Source of the DNA: Thermodesulfobacteriota bacterium
Lineage (GTDB): Bacteria > Desulfobacterota > DSM-4660 > Desulfatiglandales > HGW-15
Length of the DNA: 6,061 nucleotides
Reading direction: 5' to 3'
NCBI GenBank assembly: GCA_025454125.1
Contig: JALOPA010000143.1
Span: 1 to 6,061 of the forward strand
The stretch's first letter is position 1; every line of letters begins with the position of its first letter. A program made the position numbers and the translations under genes. The notes beneath the pieces were generated by a model. It did not search any database. It was not told where the DNA came from and saw only the letters and a program-made list of their open reading frames with translations. This document shows, one piece after another, positions 1-5,777 of this stretch.

Positions 1-98
1 CCTTCCTGAAAGCAGGCGAAGTGGCGACGGACAAACAGATCTGGTACATGGAGCAACTCCTCAAAGGCATGGCCGGAGAGAGCAAGGCTAAGAAGTGA
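1..98 (+). CDS. C-terminal end of a probable BMP-family ABC transporter substrate-binding protein (partial)
   Basis: An open frame enters from the left edge (codons in phase with position 3) and stops at TGA 96-98. It encodes about 31 residues beginning FLKAGEVATDKQIWYMEQLL and ending in a lysine-rich tail. The pattern of a lysine/glycine segment, then 'tDkqIWyMe', then a final helix resembles the C-terminus of BMP/PnrA-like binding lipoproteins, which end with a similar 'sMdWyVeG' segment. The gene lies directly upstream of a YufO-type ATPase and two permeases, which is where the binding protein of this importer family is normally encoded. The protein would be lipid-anchored or periplasmic and would deliver a nucleoside-like solute to the permeases. 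The signal peptide and ligand-binding residues lie outside the window, so the assignment depends largely on context. Confidence 0.55.
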   Translation, partial: FLKAGEVATDKQIWYMEQLLKGMAGESKAKK

Positions 99-138
99 CC
101 CGTCAACAGCAAAGACAGCCGACGGCCGACCGCCGAGG

Positions 139-262
139 GGTGGCACGGACAAACTTTGATCCGCCGCAGGCGGATGTTTGTCCGTGGTGTGAGGGGCAGA
201 TCGCGGGGTTCAGCGTAACACGGACAAGCGCCAATCGCTTGTCCGTGGCACCGATCTTTGAC
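139..262 (+). repeat. 124-base two-hairpin intergenic element, copy A
   Basis: The element contains two strong hairpins built on the same arm, CACGGACAA/TTGTCCGTG. In hairpin 1, arm 144-154 pairs with 176-186 (11 bp), with a further inner stem ATCCGCC (159-165), loop GCA, GGCGGAT (169-175). In hairpin 2, arm 219-230 pairs with 236-247 (12 bp) around loop CCAAT. A second copy in the opposite orientation lies at 5550-5673; aligned by eye without gaps the two differ at about 15 of 124 positions. An extra single CACGGACAA copy lies at 273-281. It is a noncoding, structured, dispersed repeat of REP/BIME or MITE type. No terminal target duplication was recognised. It lies between the binding-protein gene and the ATPase gene, so the hairpins could also affect read-through or mRNA stability; that is inference. 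Confidence 0.85.
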
Positions 263-281
263 GGTAAACGGACCACGGACA

Positions 282-302
282 ACGGTGGACGGTGAACGGT
301 AA
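282..302 (+). repeat. Imperfect heptanucleotide tandem repeat (ACGGTGA-like)
   Basis: Three consecutive 7-base units are visible: ACGGTGG (282-288), ACGGTGA (289-295) and ACGGTAA (296-302). Nearby bases 261-268 (ACGGTAAA) look like a stray unit. The array sits between the two-hairpin element and the ATPase start. It resembles the short tandemly repeated heptamers known from several bacterial genomes. No function is evident. Confidence 0.6.
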
Positions 303-344
303 ACCGCGGGGCAGGCGCGAGTGCCTGCTCCGCAAGAAAATCTG

Positions 345-1808
345 ATGAAGATTACGCTCAGGGACATTCGCAAACAGTATGGGAAGGTGAATGCCAACGA
401 CGGGATCGACCTGGAGATCCATGAAGGGTCGATCCACGGAATCCTGGGTGAGAACGGTGCAGGCAAAAGCACCCTCATGAAGGTTCTTGCGGGCTACACG
501 GCCAGGACCTCGGGCACGATCCTCCTGGATGGCCAACCCTCGCAATACGACCATCCGTCCCAAGCCACTCGCCTGGGCATCGGCATGCTCTACCAGGACC
601 CGCTGGATTTCCCGCCCCTCACGGTTCTGGAAAATTTCATGATGGGACTCGACCACGGGCTGGTTTCAAGAGAAGAGGCCTACCGTCATCGCCTAGCGGA
701 AATGGCCGATCATTTCGGGTTTCATCTCGATCCCGGCACCACCGTCGAGCGACTGACCGTGGGAGAGCGGCAGCAGCTTGAACTGGTCAGGCTTCTGGCG
801 CTGGGAGTGGAAGTGCTGATCCTGGACGAACCCACCACAGGGATATCGACTCTTCAGAAGCAAGCCCTGTTCAGCGCTCTGCGGAAACTCGCCGCTGAGG
901 GGAAAACCATTCTCCTCGTTTCCCACAAGCTCGAAGATGTGGAAGCGCTGTGTGACCGAATCACGGTTCTGAGGCGGGGCAGGGTGGAAGGGGACATGGG
1001 ACTGCCCTTTGAGGGCGGAAAACTCCTGAAGTGGATGTTCGGTAACGAACTCGCTCCGCCCCCCTGTTTCGACAGACGGACCGAGGAGGGAGTTCTGACC
1101 CTGGCCATGGAGGGGGTGTCTGCTTTGGGGGGAAGAGCCGGACTCAACTCCTGCCGCGTCGCTGTGCGGAAGGGGGAAGTGGTCGGGCTGGCAGGGCTGG
1201 AGGGAAGCGGGCAGGGGCTTTTCCTGCGCCTGGCCTCAGGGCTTGAAAGACCGAAAGCGGGGAAGATCCTGGTCGCCGGGGAGGACATGACGGGCCGGGA
1301 TCATCACGCCTACAGGGACAAAGGGGTCACGTTCCTGCCGGCGGGCCGGCTCGAAGAAGGCTTGATGCCCGGCCTCACCATCACGGAGCACTTCGCGATC
1401 CAGCAGCAAAAAGGCATCATCATTCACTGGCCGAATGCCTGGGACAAGGCCCGCCAGGGAATCGACAGGTTCAGGATTCGGGGAAATCCTCTTTCTCCGG
1501 CCGAATCCCTTTCAGGCGGAAATCAGCAGCGCCTGCTCCTGGCCCTGCTTCCGGAGGACCCGTTGCTGCTGCTTTTGGAGCACCCGACCCGTGGCCTGGA
1601 TATGGACTCGGTACAATGGGTGTGGGAGAAACTCGCCGCCTACGCGGTTCAAGGAACGAGCATTGTCTTTTCGTCCGCGGAGTTAGACGAGATTTTTCAA
1701 ATGGCCGATCGAATCCTCGTGTTCTTCAACGGCGTGGTGGCGAAGGATGTGAGAACCTGCGACACGACCGTTGAGGAGCTTGCGAAGGCCATCGCAGGCA
1801 AAGGATAG
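345..1808 (+). CDS. Nucleoside/simple-sugar type ABC importer ATPase, two fused nucleotide-binding domains (YufO-like)
   Basis: This 487-residue cytoplasmic ATPase has two ABC domains in one chain, the usual size and design for BMP/nucleoside and ribose-type importers. Domain 1 (about 1-235) has Walker A GENGAGKS (35-42), Q-loop Gln84, signature LTVGE (137-141), Walker B VLILDE (157-162) and switch His194. Domain 2 (about 250-487) keeps a good signature, LSGGNQQ (389-395), but has a degenerate Walker A with Gln290 in place of the lysine. Its Walker B ends Glu412-His413 instead of Asp-Glu, and Ala445 sits where the switch histidine belongs. One active and one degenerate site is typical of the family. 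ATG 345 was chosen because family members begin about here (MKITLRDIRKQYG). A GTG at 321 in the same frame would add eight residues, and neither start has a strong ribosome binding site. The stop is 2 bases before permease 1, which indicates co-transcription. The substrate is inferred as nucleoside-like, not shown. Confidence 0.93.
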   Translation: MKITLRDIRKQYGKVNANDGIDLEIHEGSIHGILGENGAGKSTLMKVLAGYTARTSGTILLDGQPSQYDHPSQATRLGIGMLYQDPLDFPPLTVLENFMMGLDHGLVSREEAYRHRLAEMADHFGFHLDPGTTVERLTVGERQQLELVRLLALGVEVLILDEPTTGISTLQKQALFSALRKLAAEGKTILLVSHKLEDVEALCDRITVLRRGRVEGDMGLPFEGGKLLKWMFGNELAPPPCFDRRTEEGVLTLAMEGVSALGGRAGLNSCRVAVRKGEVVGLAGLEGSGQGLFLRLASGLERPKAGKILVAGEDMTGRDHHAYRDKGVTFLPAGRLEEGLMPGLTITEHFAIQQQKGIIIHWPNAWDKARQGIDRFRIRGNPLSPAESLSGGNQQRLLLALLPEDPLLLLLEHPTRGLDMDSVQWVWEKLAAYAVQGTSIVFSSAELDEIFQMADRILVFFNGVVAKDVRTCDTTVEELAKAIAGKG

Positions 1809-1810
1809 CC

Positions 1811-2866
1811 ATGGCCCTTTTCACGGAACACTTCGGTCCCAAAGAGCTCCTCCTGAGAACCGGCTTCATCGCAGGAGGCGTCTTTGTCCTGACCAGCCTG
1901 GTGCTCCTCGTCGCGGGCGCGCCTCCCTGGCCTGCCTTCTACCATCTTTTTGTCGGAGCGCTGGGATCGTGGAACAAGCTCGCCCAGGTGCTGATGGTGT
2001 GGATCCCTCTCACCTTGTGCGCCTGCGGCTTGCTCTACAGCTTTCGAATCGGCCTGTGGAACATCGGCGTGGAGGGGCAGGTCGTGGCAGGGGCCATCGC
2101 CTCCACCGCCGTGCTCCGATTCGGCGTAGACGGCGGAGCCCCTGCTCTGATGATCGTCCTGGCCTTTGCAGCGGGAATGCTGGGCGGGAGCGTGTGGGCG
2201 ATCCTGGCCGGGTTTCTCAAAACCAAGGGCGGCGTCAATGAGATCTTCGGCGGGCTGGGGCTCAATTTCGTAGCCCAGGGAATCACCCTCTGGCTCATTT
2301 TCGGACCCTGGAAACGGCCCGGCGTGGGGTCTATGAGCGGGACCGAACTCTTTCCTGAATCCTTATGGCTCCCGACCTTCCTGTCCGGAAAGCTCTCGCC
2401 CGTCGGTCTGGCCGTGGCGGGGCTGGCTCTCGTGCTGGCCACCTGGGTCCTCAGCCGCACCCGGTTGGGGCTGGCCCTCAAAGGGATCGGGAGCAATGCG
2501 AGGGCGGCGTATCTGCACGGCCTGAGCCCGAATACGTATTTCATCATGGCCATGGGAATGGCCGGAGGGTGCGCGGGTTTGGCTGGAGCTTTCCAGGTCA
2601 CCGGCGTCTATCACCGCCTCATCCCCATCATCTCCAGCAACTACGGCTACCTTGCACTGCTGGTCGTGATGCTCGCCAATTATCGGGCCTGGGGATCGCC
2701 CTGGATCGCTTTCTTTTTCGCGTGCCTCAACGTGGGCAGCATCCAGCTTCCCATTGTGCTGAAACTGGACTCTTCGTTGAGCGGGATTATCCAGGGGGCC
2801 CTGGTGCTCACCACCCTGCTGGTGTATGGGCTGAGGCGCAACAGGGAGAAGGAGCGCCCCGCTTGA
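1811..2866 (+). CDS. ABC importer permease 1 (BPD_transp_2 family, YufP-like)
   Basis: This 351-residue integral membrane protein has about nine or ten hydrophobic segments, roughly at 17-36, 57-75, 88-105, 111-135, 143-165, 198-215, 241-263, 277-293 and 323-341. Family marks are FRIGLWNIGVEGQ (78-90), matching the 'FniGvEGQ' motif of nucleoside-type permeases, the GGVNEIFGGLGLN segment (140-152), and the cytoplasmic coupling loop LALKGIGSNARAAYLHGLSP (221-240), which contacts the ATPase. The length is normal for the family. The start ATG follows AAGGA (1801-1805) with 5 bases between, and this Shine-Dalgarno overlaps the end of the ATPase gene, so translation is probably coupled. The stop codon TGA (2864-2866) lies inside the first CTTGAGG unit and the first hairpin of the downstream repeat array. 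The last residues (NREKERPA) may therefore have been shaped by repeat insertion. Confidence 0.93.
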   Translation: MALFTEHFGPKELLLRTGFIAGGVFVLTSLVLLVAGAPPWPAFYHLFVGALGSWNKLAQVLMVWIPLTLCACGLLYSFRIGLWNIGVEGQVVAGAIASTAVLRFGVDGGAPALMIVLAFAAGMLGGSVWAILAGFLKTKGGVNEIFGGLGLNFVAQGITLWLIFGPWKRPGVGSMSGTELFPESLWLPTFLSGKLSPVGLAVAGLALVLATWVLSRTRLGLALKGIGSNARAAYLHGLSPNTYFIMAMGMAGGCAGLAGAFQVTGVYHRLIPIISSNYGYLALLVVMLANYRAWGSPWIAFFFACLNVGSIQLPIVLKLDSSLSGIIQGALVLTTLLVYGLRRNREKERPA

Positions 2867-3076
2867 GGCGGGGATCAGAGGAGCGGGGCTGAAGCCCCTT
2901 GAGGATGAGGAGCGCTGCGCTTGAGGAGCGCTCACTTCGTTCGCTTGAGGTAAGAGGCAATGGTCGCTTTTGCCTCAAGGCGCTCCTGCGCCGCTCCTCA
3001 AGTCCCCCCCTTGGGACGCTCCTCAAGGGCCGTCAGGCCCGATCCTCAAGCCCGGCGAAGCCGGGCGGTCCTCGAA
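2857..3076. repeat. Array of small hairpins spaced by CTTGAGG / CCTCAAG
   Basis: Four CTTGAGG copies start at 2862, 2898, 2920 and 2944. Four reverse-complement CCTCAAG copies start at 2973, 2996, 3021 and 3044, with a degenerate fifth (CCTCGAA) at 3070. Spacing is mostly 22-26 bases. Between the spacers lie different short stems: CCCCGC/GCGGGG (2857-2873), GGGGC/GCCCC (2885-2898), AGCG/CGCT (2911-2921), GGCGC/GCGCC (2979-2992), TCCC/GGGA (3003-3016), GGGCC/GGCCC (3027-3040) and CCCGGC/GCCGGG (3051-3065). The orientation switches at a central hairpin, GAGGCAA/TTGCCTC (2954-2976). The array fills most of the gap between the two permease genes. Arms differ in sequence but stay paired, which suggests selection for structure or a structure-based amplification process. 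Frames open across it encode only repeat-derived low-complexity peptides. Confidence 0.85.
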
Positions 3077-3111
3077 CGGAGTGCTCCTAACGCACAGTGC
3101 AATCGGGCATT

Positions 3112-3127
3112 TGGCCTGAAGAGGCCA
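3112..3127 (+). other. Short hairpin upstream of permease 2
   Basis: TGGCCT (3112-3117) pairs with AGGCCA (3122-3127) around a GAAG tetraloop. It lies 38 bases before the start of the second permease gene, just beyond the hairpin array, and lacks the CCTCAAG spacer. It has no following T-run, so it is not a typical intrinsic terminator. It may be a worn end of the array or an element affecting mRNA stability; no function can be assigned. Confidence 0.4.
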
Positions 3128-3165
3128 CATGTCAGGAGCGACGAAGATCACTGAGAGAATAACCG

Positions 3166-4146
3166 ATGACTGATTTTGATCTCACCATTCTCCTTGCTTC
3201 CATCGTGGCGGGCGCTGCTCCGATCGTCTTGGCCGTTCTCGGGGAGACCCTCTCGGAAAAAGGAGGGGTCATCAACCTGAGCCTGGACGGGTCCATTCTG
3301 CTCAGCGCTATGGTGGCCTTTGCCATCGCCTATCAGAGCCAGAGCCTTGTTCTCGGATTTGCGGGAGGTGCTCTGGTGGGCGCCCTGTTGGCTGCGGTGG
3401 TCGGATATTTCAGCGTGTTCCTTGGACTGTCTCAGGTGGCCGTGGGGTTTGTTCTCACCTTGACGGCCAGGGACCTGGCGTACTTTCTCGGGAATCCTTA
3501 CGCAAGGCTCTATGGTCCGCAAGCCGGGATGGTCCCCATTCCGTGGCTTCAGGATATTCCCGTTCTGGGGCCCATTTTTTTCGATCAAAGCCTTCCCGCT
3601 TATCTGAGCCTGCTGCTGATTCCCTGGGTCTGGTGGATCTTGTACAAGACACCCATGGGGCTTCGCCTCAGAGCCGTCGGGGAAAACCCGGAAGCGGCTT
3701 ATGCCAGGGGCACCGACACCCGGGCGATCCAGTTCTGGTACACCGTGGTGGGAGGGCTCCTGGTGGGCCTTGCAGGGGCGAGCTTCTCTTTGTGCACCAA
3801 GACCGGCTGGGGCCGGCCTCAGGGAGCGGAAGGGACCGGCTGGATTGCGCTGGCGATCGTCATCTTCGGAGGCTGGCACCCGGTCAAGACCGCGCTGGGA
3901 GCTTACCTCTTTGCTTTTCTCCAGATCATGGGAATTCATTTCCAGGGATGGTGGCCTTCGGTGCCTGCCCAGGTTTTCCAGGTGGCGCCTTTTCCGCTCA
4001 TGATCTTCACCCTGGTGGTCATGTACCTGGCCCAGAAGAGGTCTGCAAGAACGTCGGGTCCGGGATCCCGTTGGATTGGCCGATGGATGCGGATCTTGAG
4101 CGGCTCGGCGCCCGCGGGGCTTGGGAGATCGTTCCGGCCCGACTAG
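3166..4146 (+). CDS. ABC importer permease 2 (BPD_transp_2 family, YufQ-like)
   Basis: This 326-residue membrane protein is the partner of permease 1; together they form the heteromeric channel. The family signature GETLSEKGGVINLSLDG (26-42) corresponds to the 'GEllsErsGvlNlgiEG' motif of YufQ/NupQ-type permeases. The coupling loop LRLRAVGENPEAAYARG (166-182) is well conserved, and AEGTGWIALAIVIFGGWHPV (221-240) matches the usual late membrane segment. About eight hydrophobic segments are visible, the last ending near residue 289. ATG 3166 is preceded by a modest GAGAG (3153-3157) at 8 bases. A basic, non-hydrophobic tail of about 37 residues (290-326) follows the last segment and looks longer than needed. 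The gene is separated from permease 1 by about 300 bases of repeats, which is unusual for an importer operon, but the pairing of the two permeases is not in doubt. Confidence 0.93.
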   Translation: MTDFDLTILLASIVAGAAPIVLAVLGETLSEKGGVINLSLDGSILLSAMVAFAIAYQSQSLVLGFAGGALVGALLAAVVGYFSVFLGLSQVAVGFVLTLTARDLAYFLGNPYARLYGPQAGMVPIPWLQDIPVLGPIFFDQSLPAYLSLLLIPWVWWILYKTPMGLRLRAVGENPEAAYARGTDTRAIQFWYTVVGGLLVGLAGASFSLCTKTGWGRPQGAEGTGWIALAIVIFGGWHPVKTALGAYLFAFLQIMGIHFQGWWPSVPAQVFQVAPFPLMIFTLVVMYLAQKRSARTSGPGSRWIGRWMRILSGSAPAGLGRSFRPD

Positions 4147-4253
4147 GAGCGCTTTGCCGCAAAAGACCTCGGCTGAAGTGTCCGTTCGAAGCTCTCTCCC
4201 TCTGGCCGAGAGGACACCCCGCCAACCCGGTGCGACCTTAACCGTCCCTTGGC
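4147..4253 (+). other. Intergenic region after the importer genes, with a possible weak terminator hairpin
   Basis: This stretch separates permease 2 from the next promoter. It holds nested inverted repeats: GTGTCC (4178-4183) with GGACAC (4212-4217), and inside them CCTCT (4199-4203) with AGAGG (4209-4213) around GGCCG. The outer and inner pairs overlap at 4212-4213, so they cannot both form fully. There is no T-run after the stem, so intrinsic termination is doubtful. A new promoter directly downstream fits the end of the importer operon lying here. No small gene was seen. Confidence 0.35.
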
Positions 4254-4282
4254 TTGACACCGGGCGGGCTTTTCCCTATAGT
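4254..4282 (+). promoter_or_regulatory. Predicted sigma70-type promoter for the 118-residue protein gene and larB
   Basis: A perfect -35 box TTGACA (4254-4259) is followed by exactly 17 bases and a -10 box TATAGT (4277-4282), one mismatch from TATAAT. Transcription would start near 4289, giving a leader of about 70 bases before ATG 4360. The leader contains a 10-base perfect palindrome TTTCCGGAAA (4318-4327), which could be an operator or chance. This is the best promoter-like match I saw in the window and marks the larB unit as independent of the importer. Confidence 0.75.
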
Positions 4283-4359
4283 CCGCGAAGTCGGTTTGGT
4301 CTTTCCGTGGTGCAGCGTTTCCGGAAAATCGTAAAACAGGGAATGGTCGCGGTGCCGTT

Positions 4360-4716
4360 ATGAATTCCAATGAAGCCATCATGGCTTTTTCCCAGAGCGA
4401 GAAGGTCAAAGCAGGGCTGATCATGATTGCCGGCAGCCTGGAACTCCTCAAGAACCTGCCCCAGGAAGAGAAACGGGGCGCATCGAGAATCATCTACATG
4501 GATTTGAGCATGCTGGGCCACGAGGTCGGTCTGGCCAAGATCATCACCGGGCACGAGGAGTGGAACGAGGTCGAGCGCTTTCTGAACAAGGCGCTGGTCA
4601 TGTTCGATTCCGGCATAGGGGAGGAAGCCTTGATTCACGTGTCCAGGGCTCTGAGCCAGGTGACCAACATCGGCCAGCAGTCCATGTCGTACCTGAGGGA
4701 GGCAAAGCTCGTTTAG
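4360..4716 (+). CDS. Small helical protein of unknown function upstream of larB
   Basis: I do not recognise this 118-residue protein. It has no evident signal peptide, membrane segment or cysteine. Its composition suggests several amphipathic helices, for example around 10-32, 36-62, 66-82 and 86-116, and it is rich in Glu, Leu, Met and Ala. Segments such as RIIYMDLSMLGHEVGLAKII (43-62) and the C-terminal ALSQVTNIGQQSMSYLREAK (97-116) look like parts of a small cytoplasmic helical bundle. It is probably real: it follows a strong predicted promoter with no competing longer gene, and its stop is 19 bases before larB, whose ribosome binding site begins directly after its stop. ATG 4360 has no good Shine-Dalgarno; ATG 4381 (Met8) is an alternative start and is no better supported. 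Co-transcription with larB suggests, but does not show, a role near nickel-pincer cofactor synthesis. Confidence 0.75.
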   Translation: MNSNEAIMAFSQSEKVKAGLIMIAGSLELLKNLPQEEKRGASRIIYMDLSMLGHEVGLAKIITGHEEWNEVERFLNKALVMFDSGIGEEALIHVSRALSQVTNIGQQSMSYLREAKLV

Positions 4717-4728
4717 AAGGAGAAGGGA
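4717..4728 (+). promoter_or_regulatory. Ribosome binding site supporting the TTG start of larB
   Basis: Directly after the TAG stop of the upstream gene lies AAGGAGAAGGGA. AAGGAG (4717-4722) is 13 bases and AAGGG (4723-4727) is 8 bases before TTG 4736. No in-frame ATG lies close to these sites. The purine-rich run is the main reason to accept a TTG start for larB. Confidence 0.7.
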
Positions 4729-4735
4729 CAGGCAT

Positions 4736-5485
4736 TTGGACCAGAAGAAAGTCAAAGCGCTGTTGAGGAAGGTGAGGAAAGGGGAGGCGTCGGTCGAAGA
4801 AGCGGTGAACCGGCTCCGCGATCTTCCTTTTGAAAATATCGATGTGGCCTGCATCGATCATCACCGAAGCATCCGAAGGGGCGCTTCCGAGGTGATCTTC
4901 GGCGAGGGAAAAGCGGTTGAGGATATCCTGGCGATCATGGCCGGGATGAAGGCCCAGGAGGAGAACATCCTCGTCACCCGCCTGTCGCGCGAAAAAGCGG
5001 CAAAGATCACGAAAAAATATCCGAAAGCAACCTACTACCCGAGATCACGAACCCTCACGCTCATGCAGCACCCCCAGGAGCTCCGGGGCAAGGGAACCCT
5101 CCTCGTGATCAGCGCCGGAACGTCGGATATTCCTGTAGCGGAAGAAGCGGCGGTCACCGGCCGATTCATGGGGAACGTGGTGGACAGCCTATATGACTTG
5201 GGCGTCTCCGGCCTGCACAGGCTTCTGGCACACAGAGAAAAACTGCTCAGGGCATCGGTGATCATTGTCGTGGCCGGCATGGAGGGAGCCCTGCCGAGTG
5301 TGGTGGGCGGGCTTGTGGACAAACCCGTGATCGCTGTGCCCACGAGCGTGGGCTATGGAGCGAGTTTCCAGGGCGTTGCCGCGCTTCTGGGCATGCTGAA
5401 CTCCTGCGCTTCCGGCGTGACGGTGGTCAACATCGACAACGGATTCGGTGCAGCCTACGCGGCGAGTCTGATCAATAAGAAGTGA
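4736..5485 (+). CDS. larB: LarB, nicotinic acid adenine dinucleotide carboxylase/hydrolase of nickel-pincer cofactor synthesis
   Basis: This 249-residue cytoplasmic protein matches the LarB family, formerly annotated as a PurE-like AIR carboxylase. LarB carboxylates the pyridinium ring of NaAD and cleaves its phosphoanhydride, giving the biscarboxylated mononucleotide that LarE sulfurates and LarC loads with nickel. The N-terminal part carries the family segment around VACIDHHRSIRRGASEVIFG (37-56). The PurE-like domain has SAGTSDIPVAEEA (126-138), then VVAGMEGALPSVVGGL (178-193) and PVIAVPTSVGYGASFQG (197-213). Cys224 in NSCASGVTVVNIDNGFGAA appears to match the cysteine reported to bind the pyridine ring in Lactiplantibacillus LarB. 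Length is typical of the family. The start is TTG, supported by a good ribosome binding site and by the family N-terminus. It forms a short operon with the 118-residue protein. No larC or larE is present in the remaining 576 bases. The TGA stop lies within the first unit of a heptamer repeat. Confidence 0.93.
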   Translation: MDQKKVKALLRKVRKGEASVEEAVNRLRDLPFENIDVACIDHHRSIRRGASEVIFGEGKAVEDILAIMAGMKAQEENILVTRLSREKAAKITKKYPKATYYPRSRTLTLMQHPQELRGKGTLLVISAGTSDIPVAEEAAVTGRFMGNVVDSLYDLGVSGLHRLLAHREKLLRASVIIVVAGMEGALPSVVGGLVDKPVIAVPTSVGYGASFQGVAALLGMLNSCASGVTVVNIDNGFGAAYAASLINKK

Positions 5486-5509
5486 CAAGTGACAAGTAAC
5501 GAGTGACAA
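5482..5509 (+). repeat. Heptanucleotide tandem repeat (GTGACAA)
   Basis: Four 7-base units run head to tail: GTGACAA (5482-5488), GTGACAA (5489-5495), GTAACGA (5496-5502) and GTGACAA (5503-5509). The first unit contains the larB stop codon (5483-5485), so the array begins at or inside the end of the gene. An A-rich stretch follows. No function is evident; slipped-strand expansion is the likely origin. Confidence 0.8.
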
Positions 5510-5549
5510 GAAGAAAACAAAACAGGTCGGGCGTCGTTCACCGTTGTCT

Positions 5550-5673
5550 GTCAAAGACCGGTGCCACGGACAAGCGATTTGTGCTTGTCCGTGTTAGCCT
5601 GAATCGCGCGATCTGTCCTTCAAACCACGGACAACCATCCGCCAGAGGCGGATAAAAGCTTGTCCGTGCCACC
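5550..5673 (-). repeat. 124-base two-hairpin intergenic element, copy B (inverted relative to copy A)
   Basis: Read on the minus strand, this copy begins GGTGGCACGGACAAG and ends CCGGTCTTTGAC, and it aligns over its full length and without gaps to 139-262, with about 15 mismatches. Both hairpins are kept. The hairpin nearer larB has an 11-bp arm pair, CACGGACAAGC with its complement. The other has a 9-bp outer arm, one G-G mismatch where copy A has a pair, and the inner stem ATCCGCC (5637-5643), loop AGA, GGCGGAT (5647-5653). Similarity continues more weakly outside the element: the minus-strand bases around CGACGACCGACCGC (5697-5710) resemble 120-133 beside copy A. Confidence 0.85.
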
Positions 5674-5709
5674 TTGTGCTTGAAACGGTAATGTCTGCGG
5701 TCGGTCGTC

Positions 5710-5723
5710 GTTATCCGTTATCC
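5710..5723 (+). repeat. Heptanucleotide tandem repeat (GTTATCC)
   Basis: Two perfect 7-base units, GTTATCC (5710-5716 and 5717-5723), are followed by a partial third (GTTG). On the minus strand the unit reads GGATAAC, close in character to the ACGGTGA units beside copy A. It adjoins the outer flank of the copy B element. Confidence 0.55.
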
Positions 5724-5777
5724 GTTGCTTGCCTTCTGCTGTCAGCCTGAGTCAAAATCTCAAAGAGAAAATCCAAC

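Noticed and set aside
95..295. Forward open frame of 66 codons between the binding-protein end and the ATPase
   Set aside because: It reads through the 124-base hairpin element and heptamer repeat, has no ribosome binding site, and encodes a repeat-derived peptide.
2035..2935. Overlapping minus-strand open frames of about 190 codons opposite permease 1
   Set aside because: They are antisense shadows of a conserved membrane protein, rich in Pro, Ser and Arg, without recognisable motifs.
2857..3076. CRISPR array interpretation of the regularly spaced 7-mers
   Set aside because: The constant part is only 7 bases, it changes orientation midway, the variable parts are self-complementary hairpins of about 15 bases, and there is no cas gene.
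2899..3154. Small forward frames (63-64 codons) between the two permeases
   Set aside because: They translate the hairpin array into Leu/Arg/Ser-rich repeats, so their composition is explained by the DNA repeat.
4199..4217. Intrinsic terminator after permease 2
   Set aside because: The stem is only 5 bp and no T-run follows; it is kept only as a weak possibility in the intergenic entry.
3148..4260. Long minus-strand open frame of 370 codons opposite permease 2
   Set aside because: It is a mirror of a strongly supported permease gene in GC-rich DNA. The predicted peptide is low-complexity and charged, with no family features.
90..5486. Identical AAGAAGTGAC at the stop codons of the first gene (90-99) and larB (5477-5486)
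   Set aside because: Lys-Lys-stop endings are common, and both lie on the same strand although the nearby elements are inverted, so coincidence is the simpler explanation.
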